A DNA stretch of 40,460 nt, taken from positions 1 through 40,460 of the forward strand of contig DEAI01000040.1 in assembly GCA_002346675.1 (NCBI GenBank). The letters are read 5' to 3'. The notes under the pieces were generated by a model, which was not told the origin of the DNA, ran no database searches, and saw nothing but the letters and a program-made list of their open reading frames with translations. The stretch comes from Fidelibacterota bacterium UBA2986. Lineage in GTDB: Bacteria > Fidelibacterota > Marinisomatia > Marinisomatales > AB-629-J13. Below, piece after piece: positions 23,107 through 31,672 of the stretch. Numbering within the stretch: the stretch's first letter is position 1; every line of letters starts with the position of its first letter. The translations under genes and the position numbers were made by a program.

Positions 23107-24486
23107 ATGTTTAAAAGCAAAAGTCTGATTGAAAATTTTTCTACTAAGATTCTTTTTGTGTTAGTGTTTTGTATATGGAATAGTTACGGTTGTATTGATA
23201 AAATGTCTCTGCCATCTGAAATACATACGGATGCTGAATTCTCTGCGGGCGATACAACATATTTATTGGTGAATCCGCTATGGAACCAAGAAAAAGGATT
23301 ACAGTCTCCCGTTGAAATTTCTATTTCACAGGATGGGTTAATTTTTATTGCTGATTCATCAGCAAGATCTATTTTTGTATTTAACCAAGGTGGTATAAAA
23401 CAAACTGGATTTGAGGCTCTGGAGAATGTGTATACTGGAGATGAATTGATCTCACCAATTGATGTGGATATTGACAGTCGTATGAATGTTTTTTTTATTG
23501 ATGGGAATGAAAAGGTTTATCGTTGGAATCAACTTTGGAATCAGAAGGGAGTTGATTCTTTTGCAGCTGGAGGGAGGTTTCTAACAGATACAAATGAAGA
23601 TAGTTTTATTGTTTCTCAAAGCGATTTATGGTTGACAGCAGTAAACAACCCAGATTGGGAATTAATCGAAATTGAATGGTCAACAAACCAAGCCACGATT
23701 GATTCTCTAATTGGCATACATTGTATATATGACGGATTTTCTAATGATACAATCGGTGATATTTGGTATTCCAGTACTCACTCTTCTTTTTCAGCTATTA
23801 CTTCAATAAAAAGCGAATCAAAAAATATATATGTAACCGATAAAACGTATGACCGTATTCTTGCTTTGAGTTTGGTAAGGTCACAATTAATCAGATTATC
23901 TTCTGGAGAAGAAATCTGGGCTCATGACTTAGTATATGATCATACCGTGTCAGAATACGGCACAGGAGCTGGGACAGTAAATCAACCAATGGGAATAGAT
24001 TCTGATGACGATGGAAATATTTATTATGCTCAGTGGGGAGATTATTTTCAGATTCATAAAATTCAACCAATAATAAGCGGAACATATCCTGTCTATCCTT
24101 CTGTGTTTCAGCAAGGTGTAAATGATATCATGGATTTATACCGTTTTGAGGACCCTTCAGATGTAGCTGTAGACAAACACCAATATATTTATGTGGCTAA
24201 TACCTATGAGAGGGAAATACAGATTTTTAATAATATCGGTCAGTTTTTCAAAAAAGCGGGGATAGAATATGTTACGGTTGATACATCTATATGGCTATAT
24301 GATGGACTGGATTCCACAATGACAGATACTTTTATGGTATTAGAGAAAAAGGATCTTTTAAATTCACCTTCAGGGATTGCTGTAGATCCTAAGGGCGTAA
24401 TTTACGTTTGTGACCCAAGTGTAAGTTCAATTTTCAGGTTCAGATTATCTAATCAATTGGATGAGAATCTAAACCCTATAAAATGA
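23107..24486 (+). CDS. Probable lipoprotein with NHL-type beta-propeller
   Basis: 459 aa. The N-terminus is a likely lipoprotein signal (ILFVLVFCIWNSYGC, Cys 29; a relaxed lipobox). The chain contains NHL-like blades: LQSPVEISISQDGLIFIADSSARSIFVFN, ISPIDVDIDSRMNVFFIDG, VNQPMGIDSDDDGNIYYAQ, FEDPSDVAVDKHQYIYVANTYEREIQIFN and LNSPSGIAVDPKGVIYVCDPS. NHL propellers bind ligands or other proteins. It lies five bases after the PorV gene and is probably the last gene of this run, since a 66-bp gap follows. Together with the Ycf48 lipoprotein it flanks the receptor and PorV genes with propellers on both sides. Confidence 0.8.
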   Translation: MFKSKSLIENFSTKILFVLVFCIWNSYGCIDKMSLPSEIHTDAEFSAGDTTYLLVNPLWNQEKGLQSPVEISISQDGLIFIADSSARSIFVFNQGGIKQTGFEALENVYTGDELISPIDVDIDSRMNVFFIDGNEKVYRWNQLWNQKGVDSFAAGGRFLTDTNEDSFIVSQSDLWLTAVNNPDWELIEIEWSTNQATIDSLIGIHCIYDGFSNDTIGDIWYSSTHSSFSAITSIKSESKNIYVTDKTYDRILALSLVRSQLIRLSSGEEIWAHDLVYDHTVSEYGTGAGTVNQPMGIDSDDDGNIYYAQWGDYFQIHKIQPIISGTYPVYPSVFQQGVNDIMDLYRFEDPSDVAVDKHQYIYVANTYEREIQIFNNIGQFFKKAGIEYVTVDTSIWLYDGLDSTMTDTFMVLEKKDLLNSPSGIAVDPKGVIYVCDPSVSSIFRFRLSNQLDENLNPIK

Positions 24487-24552
24487 AAAACTCTCTGTTG
24501 GTTTAATAAAAATCTTCAGCTAAATTGACTTTTAATTAAAATCAAAAACACT

Positions 24553-25326
24553 ATGAAAAACACATACCGAATATTAATCATTACATTATTTTTTAATTTA
24601 ATTTTCTCTCAGGGTACTACATACCCACCTCCTACTAATTTAATTACAGTACCAACTGCAGGGACATTGGTCCGTGGAAGTTTTTCCATGGAAATGCGGG
24701 TTCAGAAAAGAGGTGGTTTAACCACAGGACTTACTGTTGGAATTACCGACCGTTTTCAATTTGGACTTTCTTATGGTGCTGGAAATCTTATTGGAGATGA
24801 CACACTTCACTGGTATCCACGTCCGGAGGTCAATTTAAAATACCATTTACTAGATGAAACTGCCTCTGCTCCTGGTTGTGCTATTGGATTAAATACACAG
24901 GGGTTTGGAGATTATACTGATGTAGATACACTACAAAGGTATGCTATTAAAGCATATGGTGCCTATATCTCATCAAGCAAAAACTGGAAAACCCCCCTGG
25001 GGAATGCTGGATTACACGCGGGAATAGGATATAATTTCTTAGAAGATAGGGATGGCGATGATGACCCAAATTTGTTTTTTGGTTTGGATATGGAAATCAA
25101 CCCAGAGATATCACTTTTATTTGAATATAATGCTGCATTAAATGAAAATGATATGACAGCGAAGAATCTTGCTCTCAATAAGGGTGGATATTTAAATGCA
25201 GCTTTGCGATGGACATTTGTGGACCATCTCCACATTGAACTAGATTTTAATAATCTTCTCTTTGATGAGGACAAAGTAAATTATTTCAATCGAGAACTCA
25301 AGATTACTTACATTGAATATTTTTAG
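24553..25326 (+). CDS. Small predicted outer-membrane beta-barrel protein
   Basis: 257 aa. Signal peptide MKNTYRILIITLFFNLIFS, then Gln. The mature chain begins with a Pro-rich PPPTNLITVPTAGTL and continues as short Gly-rich strands (TGLTVGITDRFQFGLSYG, VNLKYHLL, NAGLHAGIGYNF, ISLLFEYNAALN, LNAALRWTFVDHLHIELDFNNLL) ending KITYIEYF. The opening resembles YjbH-like or similar small barrels of this group, but I cannot name a family with confidence. It follows a 66-bp gap that probably contains a promoter. The next gene starts immediately after its stop codon, so the two are co-translated. Confidence 0.6.
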   Translation: MKNTYRILIITLFFNLIFSQGTTYPPPTNLITVPTAGTLVRGSFSMEMRVQKRGGLTTGLTVGITDRFQFGLSYGAGNLIGDDTLHWYPRPEVNLKYHLLDETASAPGCAIGLNTQGFGDYTDVDTLQRYAIKAYGAYISSSKNWKTPLGNAGLHAGIGYNFLEDRDGDDDPNLFFGLDMEINPEISLLFEYNAALNENDMTAKNLALNKGGYLNAALRWTFVDHLHIELDFNNLLFDEDKVNYFNRELKITYIEYF

Positions 25327-25845
25327 ATGAAATCAATATTAGGTATCATTCTTTTTTGTTTTTCAATTTTAATCTCACAAACCTCACTTGTAGTAGGAAT
25401 GAAAGCACCAGAGTGGCAACTCCCTGATGCTGATGGCTCTCTATTTACAATGGATAGCTGGGAGGGGATAGTCTTACAAATTAACTATGTAGATCCAGAT
25501 GAATCTGAGATGAATGAAGAGTTTAATGACCGTGTTAAAAAGGCCATTGATATTGACAGTCTCATTGTAAGGGATTCATACAAGGGAATCGGTATTGCTG
25601 ATTGTGCTAGCTCATGGAAACCAGATTTTTTAATTCGTGCCATTGGAGGGAAAAAAGCAAAAAAGTTTGATACGACCGTTTTGTTTGACTTTGACGCAGC
25701 CTTAAGAGATAGATGGAATCTTCAAGAGGACAGTTACAATGTTATCATTTTAGATAGAGAGAGAATTGTCAGAGGTTTATACAAAGGAAAGATGACCGAA
25801 GCAGATATGAAAGAAGCTCTCCAGTCTATCATAGCTCTCCAGTAG
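25327..25845 (+). CDS. YtfJ-like thioredoxin-fold exported protein
   Basis: 172 aa. The ATG directly follows the preceding TAG. Signal peptide MKSILGIILFCFSILIS, then Gln. The fold opening is AHP/thioredoxin-like (VVGMKAPEWQLPDADGSLFTMDSWEG), and the C-terminal half (DFDAALRDRWNLQEDSYNVIILDRERIVR.LYKGKM) matches the pattern of E. coli YtfJ, a periplasmic thioredoxin-fold protein of unclear function. No CxxC is present and the only mature Cys sits in IADCASSW, so a dithiol oxidoreductase or ordinary peroxiredoxin activity is unlikely. The tight link to the barrel gene hints at a shared periplasm/outer-membrane role. Confidence 0.65.
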   Translation: MKSILGIILFCFSILISQTSLVVGMKAPEWQLPDADGSLFTMDSWEGIVLQINYVDPDESEMNEEFNDRVKKAIDIDSLIVRDSYKGIGIADCASSWKPDFLIRAIGGKKAKKFDTTVLFDFDAALRDRWNLQEDSYNVIILDRERIVRGLYKGKMTEADMKEALQSIIALQ

Positions 25846-25855
25846 TTCTTTTATA

Positions 25856-26398
25856 ATGACAGTTGACCTGACCGAGAAAGAGCTCTCATCTAAACAATTA
25901 TTTTCAGGTCGATTATTGGAAGTTTATATCGACAAAGTCTTACTGCCGAATGGCGAAACAAGCACTCGAGAGTGGATTGATCATCCTGGAGCAGCCTGTA
26001 TTATTCCTATTTTCCCTAATGGTAAACTGGGGCTCATACGTCAATATCGCTATGCCGCAAAAAATGAATTTATCGAGTTTCCTGCAGGTAAACTTGATAA
26101 AGGAGAATCACCCGAATCTTGCGCAAAGAGGGAGCTAGAAGAGGAAATTGGATATACCACAAAAACCCTTACTTTCCTGACTAACATTCATCCTGCTATT
26201 GGATTTTGCAACGAAAAGATGTGGATATATCTTGCAGAAAATCTGACCAAAACATCAGAGAAAAAAGATGAGGATGAGTTTTTAGAACTCATTCAAACTA
26301 CTCCTGAAAAAGCAATAAAAATGGTGAAAAACGGAGAGATCACTGATGTTAAAACTGTGATTGGACTATTGTGGTTTTGCTTTCTTGAGAAGAATTAA
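25856..26398 (+). CDS. Nudix hydrolase, ADP-ribose pyrophosphatase type
   Basis: 180 aa, cytoplasmic (no signal). It has a canonical Nudix box G-x5-E-x7-RELEEEIG from Gly 78 to Tyr 100 (GKLDKGESPESCAKRELEEEIG), preceded by EFPAG as in ADP-ribose pyrophosphatases. Upstream are TREWIDHPGAACIIPIF and KLGLIRQYRYAAKNEFIEFPAG, matching the NudF-like subfamily that splits ADP-ribose into AMP and ribose 5-phosphate. Length is normal for the family. A UDP-sugar or other nucleoside diphosphate substrate cannot be excluded. Its stop overlaps by four bases the stop of the convergent symporter gene, so no separate terminator fits between them. Confidence 0.88.
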   Translation: MTVDLTEKELSSKQLFSGRLLEVYIDKVLLPNGETSTREWIDHPGAACIIPIFPNGKLGLIRQYRYAAKNEFIEFPAGKLDKGESPESCAKRELEEEIGYTTKTLTFLTNIHPAIGFCNEKMWIYLAENLTKTSEKKDEDEFLELIQTTPEKAIKMVKNGEITDVKTVIGLLWFCFLEKN

Positions 26399-27630
26399 CC
26401 TTTATATAAGTTAGTTTCACCTTCACTTTTTGCAATGATCGAAGCTCCTATGCTATCGCTGGTTATATTTACCATGGTACGGAACATGTCGAGAGGCCTG
26501 TCAACTGCCAGCATGGTTCCTACAATCATCGCAGCACCAGGGTGGTCACCCAGTCCAACCGCATCCAGCACAATAAAAATCATTACCAATCCGGCTGATG
26601 GGATAGCTGCGGCACCGACAGAAGCAAGAAAAGCTGTGATGACAACAAGTGCTTGAGCCCCAAGTGTCAAGGGCTCTGGAAGGATAACCTGCGATATAAA
26701 TAATACCCCGGCACACTCATATAGGGCAGTACCATCCATATTGATAGTGGCCCCAAGCGGTAGTACAAAACTAGAGGTTTTGTTTGAAACACCTACTTTA
26801 TTTTCGATGCAATCCATCGTAACCGGTAATGTTGCTCCAGAGCTGCTAGTGGAAAATGCGGTAGCAAATGCAGACGCCATCGCTCGGTAATGCAGAATTG
26901 GATTTACTCTTGAAAAAAGATAAAATAGTAGTGGTAGTATAATCAACCAATGGATTGAAAGTCCAAATACAATTGTTAGCATATATTGCCCCACAGCTTT
27001 AAATAGTTCGAATCCTGTTGAGGAAACTGCTTTTGTGATCAGTCCAAAAACTCCTATTGGGAGTAATCGAATGATCCCTTGTGTTAACTTCATCATGGCG
27101 CTGAATCCAGCATTAAGAAAATTATTTAAGAATTCTTGATGTTTCCCTCTAATCCGAGTAACTGAAAAACCAAACACAATTGACCAAAAGATCAGTGCTA
27201 GCATATCCCCATTTACTGCAGCTGAAAGTGGATTCGTAGGTATCATTCGAATAATTATCTCACCTAGCGAATTGGGTTTTGATAGAGATTCAGGATCAAA
27301 TGAAGTTGATTGAGAGGGTAAATTAAGGCCAACTCCAGGTTGGATTATATTGGTAAGAGTCAATCCAATTAGAATTGCAAGGATTGATGATAAAAAATAG
27401 TATCCGAAAGTTTTTAACCCGATCCTACCTAATGTTCGGCTATCAGAGAGACTGGCTACTCCGCTTGAGATCGAAAAGAAAACTAAAGGTACTATTATCA
27501 TTTTTAGTAAGCGCATGAAAATTGTTCCTAGTGGTGCAACAATTATTGATTTTTCTTTAAAGATCAAGGCAAAGATTACTCCCAGAACCATAGCCCCTAA
27601 AACCTGCCAGTGAAGTTGTATATTTTTCAT
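26395..27630 (-). CDS. Dicarboxylate/amino acid:cation symporter (glutamate/aspartate type)
   Basis: 411 aa inner-membrane transporter of the DAACS family. Visible motifs are PLG.IFMRLLKMIIVPLVFFSI near the N-terminus, the Ser-rich hairpin STSSSGATLP (260-269), NMDGTALYE (297-305) and a C-terminal DMFRTMVNITSD. The last keeps both the Asp and the Arg that in GltPh (D394, R397) bind the amino group and side-chain carboxylate of aspartate, favouring acidic amino acids over plain dicarboxylates. Its length fits bacterial GltP/GltT proteins. It lies downstream of the YyaL-like gene (23-bp gap, same strand) and is convergent with the Nudix gene. Confidence 0.92.
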   Translation of the reverse strand: MKNIQLHWQVLGAMVLGVIFALIFKEKSIIVAPLGTIFMRLLKMIIVPLVFFSISSGVASLSDSRTLGRIGLKTFGYYFLSSILAILIGLTLTNIIQPGVGLNLPSQSTSFDPESLSKPNSLGEIIIRMIPTNPLSAAVNGDMLALIFWSIVFGFSVTRIRGKHQEFLNNFLNAGFSAMMKLTQGIIRLLPIGVFGLITKAVSSTGFELFKAVGQYMLTIVFGLSIHWLIILPLLFYLFSRVNPILHYRAMASAFATAFSTSSSGATLPVTMDCIENKVGVSNKTSSFVLPLGATINMDGTALYECAGVLFISQVILPEPLTLGAQALVVITAFLASVGAAAIPSAGLVMIFIVLDAVGLGDHPGAAMIVGTMLAVDRPLDMFRTMVNITSDSIGASIIAKSEGETNLYKG

Positions 27631-27653
27631 ATTACTTATCCGAATGTTTCAAG

Positions 27654-29891
27654 TTATTTATTAATCATGTTTACGGCTTTTTCCAAATCTGTGGTTGGCA
27701 AATTGCAGGCAAAATCTTCACAAATGTAAATGGTGGGTTTGCCATTCTTAGATTCGTGATACTTTGTCCAAGGCGCAAGCTGAGAAATGGAATTAAGTTC
27801 TTTATTCGTATCTTTATAAATCAAAATACGCTGAGGAATGTAAAGAGTTTGAAAGTTTTTTATAACTGACTTTGTTTCTTTTTGTTTGCTGCTTCCCACG
27901 ACCACAATTTCCTTAGAACCATATGATTCAAACATAAATCCTAACAACATAGCTGTATATCCGGAGGGAACTCTTTTCAGGTCTTTTGAAAAAGCTCTTA
28001 GGGTTTTTTCAGCTAAATCTTCCCACTTAGTATCTCCTGTCATTCGGTACAAACGATTTAATACTAAGACAGCAATTGAATTTCCAGAGGGGATAGCACC
28101 ATCGTACCCTGTTTTTGCTCTAATGATAAGTTTTTCAGCGGTGTCACTTCCAAGGAAGAACCCTCCATTTTTTTCATCGCTGAAATCATCATCCATGATA
28201 GTCGCAAGCGCAATAGCAGATTTAAGATATTTTGTTTTGAACTCAGCCTCATAAAGGTTTAACAATCCCCAGATCATAAACGCATAATCATCTAAGTGTC
28301 CGATTAAATCAGAGTCGCCAGTCCGATAACGTTTCAAAAGTCTTCCTTTTTTATTTATCAATTTCTTTAAAACAAAATCTGCTGCTTTTTCAGCAGCTTT
28401 TAAATAGAACGGTTCTTGCAAAACAGAAGCTCCTTTAGCCATTGCGGCAATCATTAAACCGTTCCAATCTGTTAGAATTTTATCATCTTTCAATGGGTGA
28501 ATCCGTTTTTCCCTTTCTTCCATAAGTGTGATTCTAGTATTTTCAATAAATCCAATCAGATTTTTTTCACTTAAATTTAATGACCTACTGATTTCTTTTT
28601 TAGAGCCTTTGTGGTGTAAAATATTCTTTCCGTTATACTGATGTGTTGCTTCATCACGAAAATTCCCATTTTCATTCATATTGTACAGTGAAATAAATTT
28701 ATCTCCCTGTTCCTCTCCCAGTATAGATTTAATTTCCTGAACAGTCCATAGATAAAATAGTCCCTCCTCCCCCTCGCTGTCAGCGTCTTCAGCGGAGTAA
28801 AATCCTCCCTCAGGGCTGGTCATATCTCTTAAAACATATGTAAATATTTCACGTGCAGTTTCAGCGTAAAACTCATTTTTTGTAACCTGATAAGTTTCTA
28901 GATAAGCCATTGCCAGCATTGCCTGATCATAAAGCATTTTCTCAAAATGAGGTACAAGCCAGTGTTTATCTGTAGAATAACGATGAAATCCAAACCCAAT
29001 ATGGTCCCAAATTCCACCTTGTCTCATGTGTTGTAGTGTATTCTCAACCATTTGGAGAGGAGCTTTATCTTTGGTCTCATGGTAATATCTCAGTAAAAAT
29101 ATAAAATCCTGAGGAGAAGGAAATTTGGGAGCGGTACTGAATCCTCCAAACTCGTGATCATATCTTTGCTGAAATTGGGTAAACCCGTCATTCAAAATAG
29201 ATTGATCAGGGAAATCTCCGATAGTCTTGGTATTGGTTTGTTCCAGGTAGTCTTTTATTTTAGATATATTACCAGAAAGTTTTTCTCTATCGTTTTGCCA
29301 ATTACTGACAATTGCAGGTAGTAGCTGCATCATACCTGGTCGATTACCTCTTCCGTGTTTTGGAAAATAGGTTCCTGAAAAAAATGGTTCTTTGTTAGGT
29401 GTCATAATAATTGTCAGAGGCCAACCACCCCTTCCGGTCATTGCTTGACAGACAGACATGTACACATGATCAATTTCAGGACGCTCTTCTCGGTCAACCT
29501 TTACAGAGATAAAATGTTTATTCATAAGGTTTGCCACTTCCTCATCCTCAAAAGATTCATGCTCCATAACGTGGCACCAGTGACATGTGGAATATCCAAT
29601 GGATAGGAATATTGGTTTGTCCTGGTTGTGAGCTTCCTGAAAAGCTTCCTCACCCCAAGGGTACCAGTCTACTGGATTGGTTGCATGCTGTAATAGATAA
29701 GGACTTTTTTCTTTAGAAAGCCGATTCATTTTGGAACTATTCTGTAAGGTTTTAACTTCAATTCCGTTTGAAGATTTAGTATTTGTTTTTTCTGTACATC
29801 CATAAAAAATAAAGAAAAATATTAGAAATTTGAATAATAAACATAGTTGACGTTGGAATTTGGGGTAAATCGGGTTAATTTTACAATTCAA
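27654..29891 (-). CDS. YyaL/DUF255 thioredoxin-domain protein with lipoprotein signal
   Basis: 745 aa. The core from MNRLSKEKSPYLLQHATNPVDWYPWG (Met 55) matches the YyaL/SPATA20 family: a thioredoxin-like domain with CHWCHVMEHESFED (103-116), KVDREERPEID and GGWPLTIIMTP, followed by a long (alpha/alpha)6-type region (FHRYSTDKHWLVPHFEKMLYDQA; EGGFYSAEDADSEGEEG.FYLWT). Family members are normally about 680-700 aa and start at the MNRL position (29729). A TTG at 29891 adds 54 residues forming a lipoprotein signal (LCLLFKFLIFFFIFYGC, Cys 32), which would put the protein in the envelope; I prefer this start because a chance in-frame lipobox is unlikely. Biochemical function is unknown. Its start lies one base from the divergent DUF885 start. 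Confidence 0.85.
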   Translation of the reverse strand: MNCKINPIYPKFQRQLCLLFKFLIFFFIFYGCTEKTNTKSSNGIEVKTLQNSSKMNRLSKEKSPYLLQHATNPVDWYPWGEEAFQEAHNQDKPIFLSIGYSTCHWCHVMEHESFEDEEVANLMNKHFISVKVDREERPEIDHVYMSVCQAMTGRGGWPLTIIMTPNKEPFFSGTYFPKHGRGNRPGMMQLLPAIVSNWQNDREKLSGNISKIKDYLEQTNTKTIGDFPDQSILNDGFTQFQQRYDHEFGGFSTAPKFPSPQDFIFLLRYYHETKDKAPLQMVENTLQHMRQGGIWDHIGFGFHRYSTDKHWLVPHFEKMLYDQAMLAMAYLETYQVTKNEFYAETAREIFTYVLRDMTSPEGGFYSAEDADSEGEEGLFYLWTVQEIKSILGEEQGDKFISLYNMNENGNFRDEATHQYNGKNILHHKGSKKEISRSLNLSEKNLIGFIENTRITLMEEREKRIHPLKDDKILTDWNGLMIAAMAKGASVLQEPFYLKAAEKAADFVLKKLINKKGRLLKRYRTGDSDLIGHLDDYAFMIWGLLNLYEAEFKTKYLKSAIALATIMDDDFSDEKNGGFFLGSDTAEKLIIRAKTGYDGAIPSGNSIAVLVLNRLYRMTGDTKWEDLAEKTLRAFSKDLKRVPSGYTAMLLGFMFESYGSKEIVVVGSSKQKETKSVIKNFQTLYIPQRILIYKDTNKELNSISQLAPWTKYHESKNGKPTIYICEDFACNLPTTDLEKAVNMINK

Positions 29892-29892
29892 G

Positions 29893-31644
29893 ATGAAAAT
29901 ATCTCCGGCTAAAACTATATCAATTGTGGGATTAATTGTAATCTTTTTTATTTTGGTTATTATGTATAATGGTGATGAAAAGAAATTTGGGAAAATAAGA
30001 GAATCATATCTAGATTGGTATTTCCGAGCAAATCCTGTTACCGCTACCTGGATTGGTATCCATACATATGACTCTAAACTTCCTTTAAACCGAAAGGAAG
30101 ATTATCTCAAAGAAAAATCTATAACCCAATCTTTTCTCACCCAATTAAGAAATATAAATCCGAATTTTTTAAATTTGGATGACCAGGTAGATTATGATTT
30201 AATGGTTCACTCTTTGAATGAAACATTGTTCTATTTGAGTGAAATTAAGAGCCATACCTGGGATCCAACTGGACCTGTTTGGACTCTTGGTTCAGGATAT
30301 GAAACTCTAATGGGGTATAATTTCTCTCCGAAGGATAAAAGGGCCAAGAGTTTAAGTGGAAGAATTCAAGAGACATCTTTATTTCTTGAAAATGCTGAGA
30401 AATTACTTGACGAAATGCCTAAACCTCATCTTGAAACAGCCATCAATCAATGTGAGGGCCTTATAAGCGTTATGGAGGAAGATTTATTATTATTTGTTGA
30501 AGATCTGGACTCAACCCTTTCAAAAGATTTAATTAAATCTGGGAAAAGTGCATCTAATGCCATAAAAAAATATCAATCATTTTTGGAAAAGAAACTTGAT
30601 ACTGGACCTCACAGAAATTTTAGATTAGGTGAAAGTTTGTACAATAAATTACTTCCCTACACTTTGAATGAAGGCATCTCTGCGGAGGAGGTCTTAAATC
30701 GTGCTCATTTAGAGTTGAGGTCAGTTCAGATGGAGATGCTAGATTTAGCAGTTCCACTGCACAAAAAGCTCTTTAAAGCCAAGTCAAAAATTGAATCACA
30801 CGATGACCAGCTCTTTGTGATTGAAAAAGTATTGAATAAGATAGCTGATGACCATGTTGAGCGACACGAAGTAGTAAAAAATGCACGGGAAACTATTGAT
30901 GAATTAAACCAGTTTATATTGGAGAAGGATTTGTTAACCCTAGACCCATCCAAACCCCTTGAGATCAGAGAAACACCTGAGTATCAGCGTGGATTTTCTA
31001 TAGCCTCACTTCAGGCTCCTGGACCATTAGAGGATAATCTTAAAACATATTACAATGTGTCTCCTATCCCTGAAGATTGGTCTGAAAAACAAGCAGAATC
31101 ATTCCTAAGAGAATATAATCGGATTTCTGTGAAAATATTATCTATACATGAAGCACTCCCGGGGCACTATGTACAGCTATACTATGCAAATAGACACCCA
31201 TCAATTATTCGATCTATTTTGGGAAGTGGAGTAATGATTGAAGGTTGGGCACATTATACGGAGGGGATGATGATCGATGAAGGGTTTGGAAATGGTGACC
31301 CTAGGTATAGTTTGGTACAGATGAAGTGGAAGCTGAGGGGAATCGCAAATGCAATCATTGACCAAAAAATTCACGCTGGCACAATGACAGAAGAGGAAGC
31401 TATAGAGCTTATGGTGGATGAGACATTTCAAGAGGAAGCGGAGGCCTCTGCAAAATGGAGGAGAGCGCAGTTATCATTTGGCCAGCTATCTACTTATTTT
31501 GTAGGGAGTGAACTTATGTTAGATTTGAAACGAGACATTGAACAAGAAAAGGGCAGTAATTTTAACCTGAAAGATTTCCATGAAGAATTGCTCTCACATG
31601 GGTCAGTCCCCATCCGCCATCTGCGGCGGCTGATGCTAGACTAA
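29893..31644 (+). CDS. DUF885 family metallopeptidase-like protein
   Basis: 583 aa. The N-terminus has one hydrophobic segment (TISIVGLIVIFFILVIMY), a signal anchor or uncleaved signal. The body matches DUF885: FRANPVTATWIGIHTYDSKLP near the start, HEALPGHYVQLYYA at 419-432 (an HExxxGH-type zinc motif), then VMIEGWAHYTEGMM about 30 residues on, which supplies a probable further Glu, and a closing SHGSVPIRHLRRLM. DUF885 proteins are predicted zinc peptidases of uncertain substrate. The gene is followed at 28 bases by a sodium symporter and then a PLP enzyme on the same strand, consistent with peptide breakdown feeding amino acid use (inference). Confidence 0.88.
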   Translation: MKISPAKTISIVGLIVIFFILVIMYNGDEKKFGKIRESYLDWYFRANPVTATWIGIHTYDSKLPLNRKEDYLKEKSITQSFLTQLRNINPNFLNLDDQVDYDLMVHSLNETLFYLSEIKSHTWDPTGPVWTLGSGYETLMGYNFSPKDKRAKSLSGRIQETSLFLENAEKLLDEMPKPHLETAINQCEGLISVMEEDLLLFVEDLDSTLSKDLIKSGKSASNAIKKYQSFLEKKLDTGPHRNFRLGESLYNKLLPYTLNEGISAEEVLNRAHLELRSVQMEMLDLAVPLHKKLFKAKSKIESHDDQLFVIEKVLNKIADDHVERHEVVKNARETIDELNQFILEKDLLTLDPSKPLEIRETPEYQRGFSIASLQAPGPLEDNLKTYYNVSPIPEDWSEKQAESFLREYNRISVKILSIHEALPGHYVQLYYANRHPSIIRSILGSGVMIEGWAHYTEGMMIDEGFGNGDPRYSLVQMKWKLRGIANAIIDQKIHAGTMTEEEAIELMVDETFQEEAEASAKWRRAQLSFGQLSTYFVGSELMLDLKRDIEQEKGSNFNLKDFHEELLSHGSVPIRHLRRLMLD

Positions 31645-31672
31645 TTTTATTTACTAAAATATTCTTAAGAAT

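Noticed and set aside
24963..25274. 103-codon open frame on the minus strand
   Set aside because: Complement of the small barrel gene; no signal, domain or independent context.
25327..25845. Peroxiredoxin or thiol-disulfide reductase
   Set aside because: The fold opening fits, but there is no peroxidatic Cys in the usual place and no CxxC. The C-terminal pattern fits YtfJ better.
27886..28254. 122-codon open frame on the plus strand
   Set aside because: Fully inside the YyaL-like gene, which has strong family motifs in its own frame.
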